The notes under the pieces were generated by a model. The model made no database searches, was not told the DNA's origin, and saw only the letters and a list, made by a program, of their open reading frames with translations. Positions 24,953 to 31,829 of a stretch of 64,000 bases of DNA are shown in pieces. The position numbers and the translations under genes were made by a program. Position 1 is the stretch's first letter. Every line of letters begins with the position of its first letter. This DNA is from Lachnospiraceae bacterium (GTDB taxonomy: Bacteria; Bacillota; Clostridia; Lachnospirales; Lachnospiraceae): NCBI GenBank assembly GCA_910573755.1, contig CAJTBO010000010.1, positions 86,304 to 150,303 on the forward strand. The letters are read 5' to 3'.

Positions 24953-26473
24953 ATGGAACATTTGAATACCGCGGGCGGGGCGGCAGAAACCGCAGGGAAA
25001 GACAGGGAATTTAATTTATACCGGGATATCAAATTCCGGACGGACGGAGAAATCTATTTGGGAGTGGTGGGACCCGTGAGGACCGGAAAGTCCACGTTTA
25101 TCAAACGGTTTATGGATCTGCTGGTGCTGCCTTATATGGAGAACGAGCATGAAAAGCTGCGGGCGCTGGATGAGATGCCCCAGAGTGGCACCGGAAAAAC
25201 CATTACCACTACAGAGCCGAAATTTATTCCGCAGGAGGCGGCGGAAGTTATGCTGCAGGACGGGATCAATATGAAAGTGCGGCTGGTGGACTGTGTCGGC
25301 TTTATGATCCCGGGAGCGGCGGGCGCGCTGGAGGAGGACGTGGAGCGGATGGTAAAGACACCCTGGTTTGAGGAGGAGATCCCCTTTACCCAGGCAGCGG
25401 AGATCGGGACGGAGAAGGTCATCAAGGATCATTCCACCATCGGGATCGCGGTTTTTTCCGACGGCAGTTTCGGGGAGTTCGGCAGAAACGAGTATCGGGA
25501 GGCGGAAGAGCGGACGGTGCAGGAACTGAAACAAATGGGCAAGCCCTTCCTGATCATTTTGAACTCCGCGAAGCCTTACAGCGAGGATACAAGGCTGACG
25601 GCAAAGGAACTGGAAGAGAAGTACCACGTGGCGGTGCTGCCGGTCAACTGTGAGCAGATGAAACAGGGGGATGTGCAGCAGATTCTGCAGGAGGCGCTTT
25701 ACGAATTTCCGGTATCTCAGATCGAGTTTTATATGCCCAAGTGGGTGGAGATGCTGCCGAATGACCATGAGATGAAGCAGGCGCTGATCGAGACGGTGCG
25801 GGAGCTGATGAAATCCGTCAGCACCATGCATCAGTTTATGAAACAGGAGCTGACACTGGATTGCCCTTATATCAATGCGGTGAAGCTGGAGCAGATTTCC
25901 CTTGCGGACGGCACGATCCGCATTGTGCTGGAGGTGGAGGAAAGCTATTATTATGAACTGCTCAGTGAGATGATGGGACAGAAAGTAGAGAATGAGTTCC
26001 AGCTGATGCAGATCCTGAAGGAATTTGCAGAGATGAAGCGGGAGTATGTGAAGGTGGAAGAGGCGCTGGACCAGGTCAGGAGAAAGGGATACGGTGTGGT
26101 GGCGCCGGAGAAGGGAGAGATTTCCCTGGAGGAGCCCGAGATCATCCGCCACGGTAATAAATACGGCGTGAAGATCAAGGCGGAGAGCCCTTCAATCCAT
26201 ATGATCCGAGCCAATATCGAGACGGAGATCGCGCCCATTGTGGGAACCGAGGAGCAGGCGAAGGATCTGATCGAGTACATTAAAGACGCGGAGCAGGCGG
26301 AGGAAGGTATATGGGATACCAATATCTTCGGAAAGACCATAGAACAGCTTGTGCAGGACGGCATCCACGGAAAGATCGGTATGATGGGAGATGAGTGCCA
26401 GCTGAAGCTGCAGGATACAATGCAGAGGATCGTCAACGAGAGCAACGGGAAGATGATCTGTATTATTATCTGA
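24953..26473 (+). CDS. spoIVA: Stage IV sporulation protein A, coat basement ATPase
   Basis: A 506-residue protein, near the ~490 of Bacillus SpoIVA, that polymerises on the forespore surface as the basement layer of the spore coat using ATP. The GTPase-like N-terminal domain has Walker A GPVRTGKST (residues ~40-48), a TTTEP switch region and the VDCVGFMIPGA block. The middle domain and the hydrophobic C-terminal tail (MICIII), needed to dock on SpoVM-marked membrane, are intact. GGAGGGGATTTTGT precedes the ATG. This gene shows that the organism belongs to the endospore-forming lineage. Confidence 0.97.
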   Translation: MEHLNTAGGAAETAGKDREFNLYRDIKFRTDGEIYLGVVGPVRTGKSTFIKRFMDLLVLPYMENEHEKLRALDEMPQSGTGKTITTTEPKFIPQEAAEVMLQDGINMKVRLVDCVGFMIPGAAGALEEDVERMVKTPWFEEEIPFTQAAEIGTEKVIKDHSTIGIAVFSDGSFGEFGRNEYREAEERTVQELKQMGKPFLIILNSAKPYSEDTRLTAKELEEKYHVAVLPVNCEQMKQGDVQQILQEALYEFPVSQIEFYMPKWVEMLPNDHEMKQALIETVRELMKSVSTMHQFMKQELTLDCPYINAVKLEQISLADGTIRIVLEVEESYYYELLSEMMGQKVENEFQLMQILKEFAEMKREYVKVEEALDQVRRKGYGVVAPEKGEISLEEPEIIRHGNKYGVKIKAESPSIHMIRANIETEIAPIVGTEEQAKDLIEYIKDAEQAEEGIWDTNIFGKTIEQLVQDGIHGKIGMMGDECQLKLQDTMQRIVNESNGKMICIII

Positions 26474-26608
26474 TGAACATATGACAGCGGAAAGAGAAGA
26501 GGGATAATTCGGAAGAATTTTGTAAAATATGACGGTTGTAGACATATATTGTCCATGATATACTTAGCAGCGTAGCAATTATTAAAAATTTATAAACTAA
26601 GGAAACTG

Positions 26609-26680
26609 CTTTTCGATATAATCCGAATAATATGGTTTCGGAGTTTCTACCAGATACCGTAAATATCTGACTATCGGAAG
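26609..26680 (+). promoter_or_regulatory. Purine riboswitch aptamer (guanine/xanthine class)
   Basis: The conserved core is directly readable: ATAATCCGAATAATATGG, GGAGTTTCTACC and CCGTAAA, ending in GACTATCGG. CGATA (26614-26618) and TATCG (26672-26676) form P1. The specificity position, the C of GACTAT, is C rather than U, which predicts guanine or xanthine instead of adenine. It lies about 95 nt upstream of a purine permease. Confidence 0.95.
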
Positions 26681-26701
26681 AAAAGGTACAAAAGAAGGTT
26701 T

Positions 26702-26733
26702 GCTTTTCGCCGGTATATTTCGATAAGCTTTTT
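26702..26733 (+). terminator. Riboswitch-controlled terminator
   Basis: GCTTTTCG (26702-26709) pairs with CGATAAGC (26721-26728), one T-T mismatch, followed by TTTTT. The 3' arm contains CGATA, the same word as the 5' strand of P1, so the free 3' P1 strand (TATCG) can pair with it as an antiterminator. Ligand binding locks P1 and lets the terminator form: an OFF switch. Confidence 0.75.
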
Positions 26734-26773
26734 CCTCACACATGGCGAATGCCAAAGGAGGAGAAGAAGAGGT

Positions 26774-28171
26774 ATGGAGAATTTCTTCAAAGTGAAAGAA
26801 AAAGGTTCCACTGTCAGAACCGAGGTACTTGCGGGGCTGACCACATTTATGGCGATGGCATATATCCTGATGGTAAATGCCGGTATGTTTGCCGAACTGG
26901 GCACCGTGTCCTACAATGCGATTTATATTGCCACGGCGATCTCCGCTGTGATCGGTACGATCCTGATCGGCGTACTTGCCAATCTGCCGCTGGCGCAGGC
27001 TTCCGGTATGGGCCTGAATGCATTTTTTGTTTATACCGTATGTTTCGGTTTCGGCCTGACTTATGCCAATGCGCTGGTGCTGGTGCTGATGGACGGTATT
27101 ATCTTTATTATCCTGACTGTGACAGGGCTCAGGGAAAAGATTTTCGAGGCGATTCCGAATCAGGTAAGAGTGGCAATTCCGGCGGGTATCGGCCTGTTTA
27201 TTGCTTTTATTGGTCTGCAGAATGCGGGTATCATTGTGAATGATGCGGCGACCTGCGTGAATCTGGTGTCTCTGAATGTCTTTTCAGGCACTGCCACATG
27301 GGGGTTGATTATGCCCATCCTCGTGACTTTGGGAAGCGTGATCGCGATCGCGGTGATGTCCGGGAGAGAGGTGAAGGGCGCAGTGCTTTTGGGGATTGTC
27401 GGCGGCGCGGTGGTTTACTATGTGCTGGGCTTTACAGTCCCCGGGTTTTATGAGGGATTTGGCGCGTCTTTAAGTTTTAATCCGCTGACAGCCTTTGCGG
27501 ATTTCGGTTCTCAGGCATTCGGCAAGGTATTTACGGAAGGTTTTGATTTTTCCGCATATCTGGCGGAACATACTTCCACGGAGTTGGTCGTTCTGATCAT
27601 TACGACAGCACTGGCTTTCTGTCTGGTGGATATGTTTGATACGCTGGGAACGTTATACGGCGCCTGCGCTAGAGGCGATCTTCTGACAAAGGACGGCAAG
27701 GTACCCAATATGGATAAGGCCATGCTGGCTGACGCGGTGGCAACGACCTGCGGTGCGGTATGCGGTACCTCCACTGTGACAACCTTTGTGGAATCTTCTG
27801 CGGGTGTGGCGGAGGGTGGCAGAACCGGTTTATCCTCCATGGTGACCGGCGCGCTGTTCTTTATCGCCATGTTCTTCAGCCCGGTTGCGGCGCTGGTGCC
27901 GGGCTGCGCGACAGCGGCGGCTCTGATCTATGTCGGCGTGCTGATGATGAACTGCGTGAGAAATATTGACTGGTTGAATGCGGATACGGCCGTTCCGGCA
28001 TTTTTGACGGTGGCGATGATGCCGATGGCCTACAATATTTCTTATGGCATAGCATTTGGTATTATTTCTTATATTTTTATCAGCCTGTTTACCGGGAAAG
28101 TGAAAGAAATCAAAGCCGGTACATGGGTGATCGGTGTGCTGTTTACGGTAATGTTCTTTGTGACGCACTAA
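26774..28171 (+). CDS. NCS2 family purine permease (PbuG/PbuO-like)
   Basis: A 465-residue membrane transporter with about 12-14 helices of the NCS2/AzgA-like group: TEVLAGLTTFMAMAYIL at the N-terminus, LPLAQASGMGLNAFF, and DMFDTLGTLYG followed by GTSTVTTFVESSAGVAEGGRTG, which form the substrate site. It imports hypoxanthine, guanine or adenine with protons. The guanine-class riboswitch upstream points to guanine, hypoxanthine or xanthine and to shut-off when they are plentiful. AAAGGAGGAGAAGAAG precedes the ATG. Confidence 0.93.
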   Translation: MENFFKVKEKGSTVRTEVLAGLTTFMAMAYILMVNAGMFAELGTVSYNAIYIATAISAVIGTILIGVLANLPLAQASGMGLNAFFVYTVCFGFGLTYANALVLVLMDGIIFIILTVTGLREKIFEAIPNQVRVAIPAGIGLFIAFIGLQNAGIIVNDAATCVNLVSLNVFSGTATWGLIMPILVTLGSVIAIAVMSGREVKGAVLLGIVGGAVVYYVLGFTVPGFYEGFGASLSFNPLTAFADFGSQAFGKVFTEGFDFSAYLAEHTSTELVVLIITTALAFCLVDMFDTLGTLYGACARGDLLTKDGKVPNMDKAMLADAVATTCGAVCGTSTVTTFVESSAGVAEGGRTGLSSMVTGALFFIAMFFSPVAALVPGCATAAALIYVGVLMMNCVRNIDWLNADTAVPAFLTVAMMPMAYNISYGIAFGIISYIFISLFTGKVKEIKAGTWVIGVLFTVMFFVTH

Positions 28172-28205
28172 AATCCCGGCTTATCAGACGGAAAGAAAAC
28201 TGAAA

Positions 28206-28243
28206 CAGGGCGGCGGGCAGATATTGACTGCTCCGCCGCCCTG
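28206..28243 (+). terminator. Terminator of purine permease transcript
   Basis: CAGGGCGGCGG (28206-28216) pairs perfectly with CCGCCGCCCTG (28233-28243), with an inner GCAG/CTGC extension and TCTGTTAT after it. It is a very stable stem with a weak T tract. Confidence 0.7.
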
Positions 28244-28330
28244 TCTGTTATCATTCCATATCCTGCGCCCTGCGGGGTGGTGTCACCGCTGTTCCTGCCA
28301 CAAGATACTACGCATAAATGTAAAAACTTC

Positions 28331-28381
28331 TTGACTTTTTTTGCCGGGCGTATATAATAGAATGTAAAGATATCTTTACAT
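28331..28381 (+). promoter_or_regulatory. Promoter with 20-bp perfect palindromic operator
   Basis: TTGACT (28331-28336), 16 nt, TATAAT (28353-28358), then ATGTAAAGATATCTTTACAT (28362-28381), a perfect 20-bp palindrome at the start site. The third base onward of the transcript would be covered by a bound dimer. The only DNA-binding protein in the transcript is the XRE gene at 28819, so autoregulation is likely. The remaining gap from 28172 to here holds only the permease terminator. Confidence 0.7.
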
Positions 28382-28484
28382 TTTGAAATTGGATATGACA
28401 GATAATAAACAGGTTCATATTAAGCTGCCATACTTTAAGCGGCGATACGAAATGGCGTTACATGGCAGATGGGAGGTGCGGGTT

Positions 28485-28814
28485 ATGAAGAAAATGGATG
28501 AGATGGACAGAAACATTCAACTGCGTTCCAAGGAATGGGGCTATCATACGGCTATGCTGGCGCTGGCGGGCTGGTCGCTTTTTAACAGTTTTCGGACGCT
28601 TACAGAAGGCATGGCATACAATCCGCTGCCGGGGCTTATCTTATGTGCCGCTGTGTGTATACAGGGCCTGTCCCAATCGATGATCAAACGGAAGATGATC
28701 GCCGGCGATGAGGAGTACCGGGAACCAAACAGGCTTTTATGGGGAATCATTTGCGCGGTGATCGCCGCCGTGGTTGTTGTATCTGTGGGCACATATTTTA
28801 TGATGAGAGTATAA
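28485..28814 (+). CDS. Small membrane protein paired with XRE regulator
   Basis: A 109-residue protein with a charged N-terminus (KKMDEMDRN) and three hydrophobic stretches (about residues 20-35, 45-62 and 82-103). GGGAGGTG lies 6 nt before the ATG at 28485; a longer version from 28383 is possible but lacks a good site and overlaps the operator region. It is followed 4 nt later by an XRE regulator. Such membrane-protein/HTH pairs are common in Firmicutes and the membrane partner may hold or sense for the regulator; that is inference. Confidence 0.7.
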   Translation: MKKMDEMDRNIQLRSKEWGYHTAMLALAGWSLFNSFRTLTEGMAYNPLPGLILCAAVCIQGLSQSMIKRKMIAGDEEYREPNRLLWGIICAVIAAVVVVSVGTYFMMRV

Positions 28815-28818
28815 AAAT

Positions 28819-29046
28819 ATGCGGAATATGATAAAGCGGCTCAGAAAAGAAGCGGGGCTTCGTCAGGAAGATATGGCAAAGGAACTGGGCGTGAGCAGAC
28901 AGACGATCATAGCTATCGAGAACGATAAATACAATCCGACACTGGAACTGGCGATGAAGATCGCAAGATTATTGGGGCGCCGGGTGGAAGAGATATTTTT
29001 TTTGGAGGAAGGAAAGGATGAAAGGAATGGAACTGAAAAATTTTAA
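28819..29046 (+). CDS. XRE family transcriptional regulator (HTH_3)
   Basis: A 75-residue protein made almost wholly of one Cro/C1-type helix-turn-helix (IKRLRKEAGLRQEDMAKELG, then VSRQTIIAIENDKYNP) and a short acidic-basic tail. It closely follows the pattern of small regulators with sequence SRQTI-AIE-KYNPTLELA that partner membrane proteins. Its 3' end overlaps the DUF1349 gene by 29 nt. The likely target is the palindrome at 28362-28381. Confidence 0.88.
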   Translation: MRNMIKRLRKEAGLRQEDMAKELGVSRQTIIAIENDKYNPTLELAMKIARLLGRRVEEIFFLEEGKDERNGTEKF

Positions 29047-29638
29047 GTGGATCCGGGAGCCGGAAAGTTACAGAATCCATGAGGACAAAATTGAGATCGT
29101 CACAAAACCGCATACGGATCTGTGGCAGAGAACGTATTATCATTTTCAGAATGACAATGCACCCGTTTGGCAGATGGAAACGGAGGAAAAGTACTTCAGC
29201 TTTGTCGTGAAGACAGATTTTACAGGAAGCTGTCACAGGTTCGACCAGTGCGGGATCGTGATGTATCTGGACAGTGAAAACTGGCTGAAGGGTTCTGTGG
29301 AATATGAAAACGACAGGTTTCAGCATCTGGGAAGTGTTGTCACAAACAACGGATATTCAGACTGGGCGACTACGGAGATAGACGCATCCGTTAAAACCAT
29401 GTGGTATCGTCTGAGCCGGAGGGAAGACGATTATTGCATTGAGTGTTCCTCTGACGGGATCACATTTCACCAGATGAGAGTATGCCATATGTTTAAAGGG
29501 AAGGGAAAGATTGCGTTTGGCATTTATGCGTGTTCTCCGGAAGGATCATCTTTCAAGGCGGTTTTTACAGATATGCAGATGACGGAATGCCGGTGGATGG
29601 CGCATGACGGACAGAAGCCGGATGAAGGGTGTCAGTGA
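29018..29638 (+). CDS. DUF1349 domain protein (concanavalin-like fold)
   Basis: A 206-residue single-domain protein with the DUF1349 pattern: WIREPESY start, TDLWQRTYYHF, FDQCGIVMYLDSENWLKGSVE, SVVTNNGYSDW and YACSPEGSSFKAVFTDM. The domain has a beta-sandwich fold seen in sugar-binding or glycosidase-linked proteins, but no enzymatic activity is established for stand-alone copies. There is no signal peptide. It starts inside the XRE gene behind GGAGGAAAG, so it is part of that operon. Confidence 0.85.
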   Translation: MKGMELKNFKWIREPESYRIHEDKIEIVTKPHTDLWQRTYYHFQNDNAPVWQMETEEKYFSFVVKTDFTGSCHRFDQCGIVMYLDSENWLKGSVEYENDRFQHLGSVVTNNGYSDWATTEIDASVKTMWYRLSRREDDYCIECSSDGITFHQMRVCHMFKGKGKIAFGIYACSPEGSSFKAVFTDMQMTECRWMAHDGQKPDEGCQ

Positions 29639-29697
29639 GCAGTGTATAAATTTATTGTCGGGGCTGTATCTACTTACGGGAAGGCAGCCGGAAAGGG

Positions 29698-29744
29698 AAA
29701 CTCCGGATATGGGCGGAACTGCAGGCACTGGAATCCGGAGTTTT
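29698..29744 (+). terminator. Intrinsic terminator of XRE/DUF1349 operon
   Basis: AAACTCCGGAT (29698-29708) pairs perfectly with ATCCGGAGTTT (29733-29743), followed by TG. The stem is strong and the loop GC-rich; it separates this operon from the opposing gene at 29843. Confidence 0.65.
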
Positions 29745-29842
29745 GAAAAAGTAAGGGCCTTTGAGGGAAAAAACAGGCTGTTTGAGGGACTGTCTATATG
29801 GGAAGAGAACGATACCGTAAGCTGCAGGGGACTTATCCGGCT

Positions 29843-30124
29843 TTAGGCGCGGTTTGCCCGTCCGGAAAAGCTGTTATCCTCATCCAGACGTTCCTGAAAC
29901 TGTTTTTCCCTCTCCACGGCATCTTCGCTTGCCAGATCCATATATTTGATAAAAATATCCTCCACGGCCATCTGCTTTTCCATAGCAAGTTCCTGCATAA
30001 TGGGACGGAGTTTCTGGAGCTGGAAAGAAATAGGCGTTTTCTGCGGGTCTGTGTCAAAATCTTCCAAAGCCTTTTCGGCATAGTTTCTGATGCGGTTGAA
30101 CATTTCTCTTTCTTCACTTGTCAT
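29843..30124 (-). CDS. Hypothetical protein, helical
   Basis: A 93-residue, highly charged, all-helical protein (MTSEEREMFNRIRNYAEKAL, then KQFQERLDEDNSF) with no membrane segment or metal site. The start is taken at ATG 30124 behind AGAGGAGAATCTAAT; a longer form to 30175 has no better site. It is transcribed divergently from the DUF1015 gene. No function is recognised. Confidence 0.6.
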   Translation of the reverse strand: MTSEEREMFNRIRNYAEKALEDFDTDPQKTPISFQLQKLRPIMQELAMEKQMAVEDIFIKYMDLASEDAVEREKQFQERLDEDNSFSGRANRA

Positions 30125-30356
30125 ATTAGATTCTCCTCTTGTATTAATATCTATCGTTCTTATTATCCGGCGCAACTTTTACAATTCTTCCATTATTTTA
30201 TCACTGAAATTATTGTGTTGCAAAGCATATTTTGTTAAACTGATAATAATTGTTAACAGTCTGGCTTTCGGCTCCTCTGTTACAATAGCTGCAGCAGTCC
30301 GGCATTCGGCTTTGCTGCTGCATATCATCACTATAACAGATAAGGCGGATACGGAT

Positions 30357-31694
30357 ATGGCGGATATCAGAAGGTTTCGGGCGGTGCGGCCCATACCGGA
30401 GAAGGCGGCGCAGATCGCGGCGCTTCCCTACGATGTTTATAACAGAAAGGAGGCGGCGGAAATTGTAAAACGGAATCCGGATTCTTTTCTGGCGATCGAC
30501 AGGGCGGAGACTTCCTTTGACGAGAGCGTGGATACCTACGATGAGCGGGTGTACATAAGGGCGAAGGAGTTACTGGAGGAGCGGATCGCGGCGGGCGATT
30601 TTGTGACGGAGGAAGTGCCCATGTATTATATTTACGCCCTGACGATGGAGGGGCGTACCCAGCATGGATTTGTCGCCTGCGCTTCCATTGACGATTATGA
30701 GGATCAGGTGATCAAAAAACATGAAAATACAAGGGAGGATAAGGAGAAGGACAGGATTCATCATGTGGATATCTGCAACGCCCAGACCGGTCCTATCTTT
30801 TTAGCCTACAGGCAGACTCCGGCGCTCCGGGAGATCATGCGGAAAAAGACGGCGGAGAGGACGCTTTACGACTGGGTTTCCGAAGACGGTATCAGGCATC
30901 AGGTATGGCAGGTGGCGGATGCGGAGAGCCAGCAGGGAATCCGGGAGGCGTTTGAAAAGATGGATGCGGTTTATATCGCGGACGGGCATCACAGGTGTGC
31001 TTCGGCGGTGAAGGTCGGTTTAAAGCGCCGGGCGGAGCAGCCGGATCACACAGGGGAGGAAGAGTTTAATTTTTTCCTGTCCGTGCTGTTCCCGGAGGAG
31101 GAACTTTGTATTCTGGATTATAACAGGGTGCTGAAGGATTTAAACGGGATGGATGAGGAAGAACTGCTTCGGAAGCTGCAGGCGGATTTTGAAGTGGAAA
31201 AATTGACTGAAATGTTAGAAAAGGGAGATATAAAACGGGAAGAGGCTGCCGGAAAGGAAGAGAAGGCGGAAGGATGTAAGGAAGATGAAAGCAGTGTAAA
31301 AAAGGCGGCGGACATCCGCAGACCCGCAAAAAAAGGTGAGTTTTCCTGTTATGCAGGCGGAAACTGGTACAGACTGAGGGCAAGGTCCCATTGTTTTTCG
31401 GATGATCCGGTGGAAAATCTGGATGTCTCTATTTTGCAGGCAAGGGTATTTAGGCCGCTCTTTGGCATTGAAGATCCAAAGAAGGATAAACGAATTGACT
31501 TTGTGGGAGGGATCCGGGGGCTGGATGAACTGGAAAGGCGGTGCAGGGAGGACTGCAGGGCAGCCTTTGCACTGTATCCCACGGATATCCGGGAACTTTT
31601 CGCGGTGGCGGATGCAGGGCGCCTGATGCCGCCGAAATCCACTTGGTTTGAGCCGAAGCTGCGGAGCGGGCTGTTTATTCATAGGCTGATGTAA
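30357..31694 (+). CDS. DUF1015 family protein
   Basis: A 445-residue protein with the DUF1015 hallmarks: a start of MADIRRFRAVRP, LPYDVYNRKEA, the central HENTREDKEKDR, DGHHRCASA and a final MPPKSTWFEPKLRSGL. These are possibly kinase-like and often lie near serA/serC; here the neighbours differ. A charged insert of ~55 residues (about 280-330, rich in Lys and Glu) is unusual. Frames upstream of ATG 30357 are open for 89 codons but hydrophobic and improbable, and the ATG has TAAGGCGG 8 nt before it. The function is unproven. Confidence 0.88.
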   Translation: MADIRRFRAVRPIPEKAAQIAALPYDVYNRKEAAEIVKRNPDSFLAIDRAETSFDESVDTYDERVYIRAKELLEERIAAGDFVTEEVPMYYIYALTMEGRTQHGFVACASIDDYEDQVIKKHENTREDKEKDRIHHVDICNAQTGPIFLAYRQTPALREIMRKKTAERTLYDWVSEDGIRHQVWQVADAESQQGIREAFEKMDAVYIADGHHRCASAVKVGLKRRAEQPDHTGEEEFNFFLSVLFPEEELCILDYNRVLKDLNGMDEEELLRKLQADFEVEKLTEMLEKGDIKREEAAGKEEKAEGCKEDESSVKKAADIRRPAKKGEFSCYAGGNWYRLRARSHCFSDDPVENLDVSILQARVFRPLFGIEDPKKDKRIDFVGGIRGLDELERRCREDCRAAFALYPTDIRELFAVADAGRLMPPKSTWFEPKLRSGLFIHRLM

Positions 31695-31829
31695 GCGGAA
31701 GAATTATGAAATATAAGATATAAATGATAAAATGCAAATAATGAATTATAGAAATGAAAAATAAACTATAAAAAATAAACCATAAAAATCAAACCATTCA
31801 GAGCGGAATGTATTGACAGGAGGGGTATC

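Noticed and set aside
25016-26152. Long open frame on the minus strand opposite spoIVA
   Set aside because: It is the shadow of a GC-rich coding frame, with no ribosome site or domain; the plus-strand SpoIVA protein is unmistakable.
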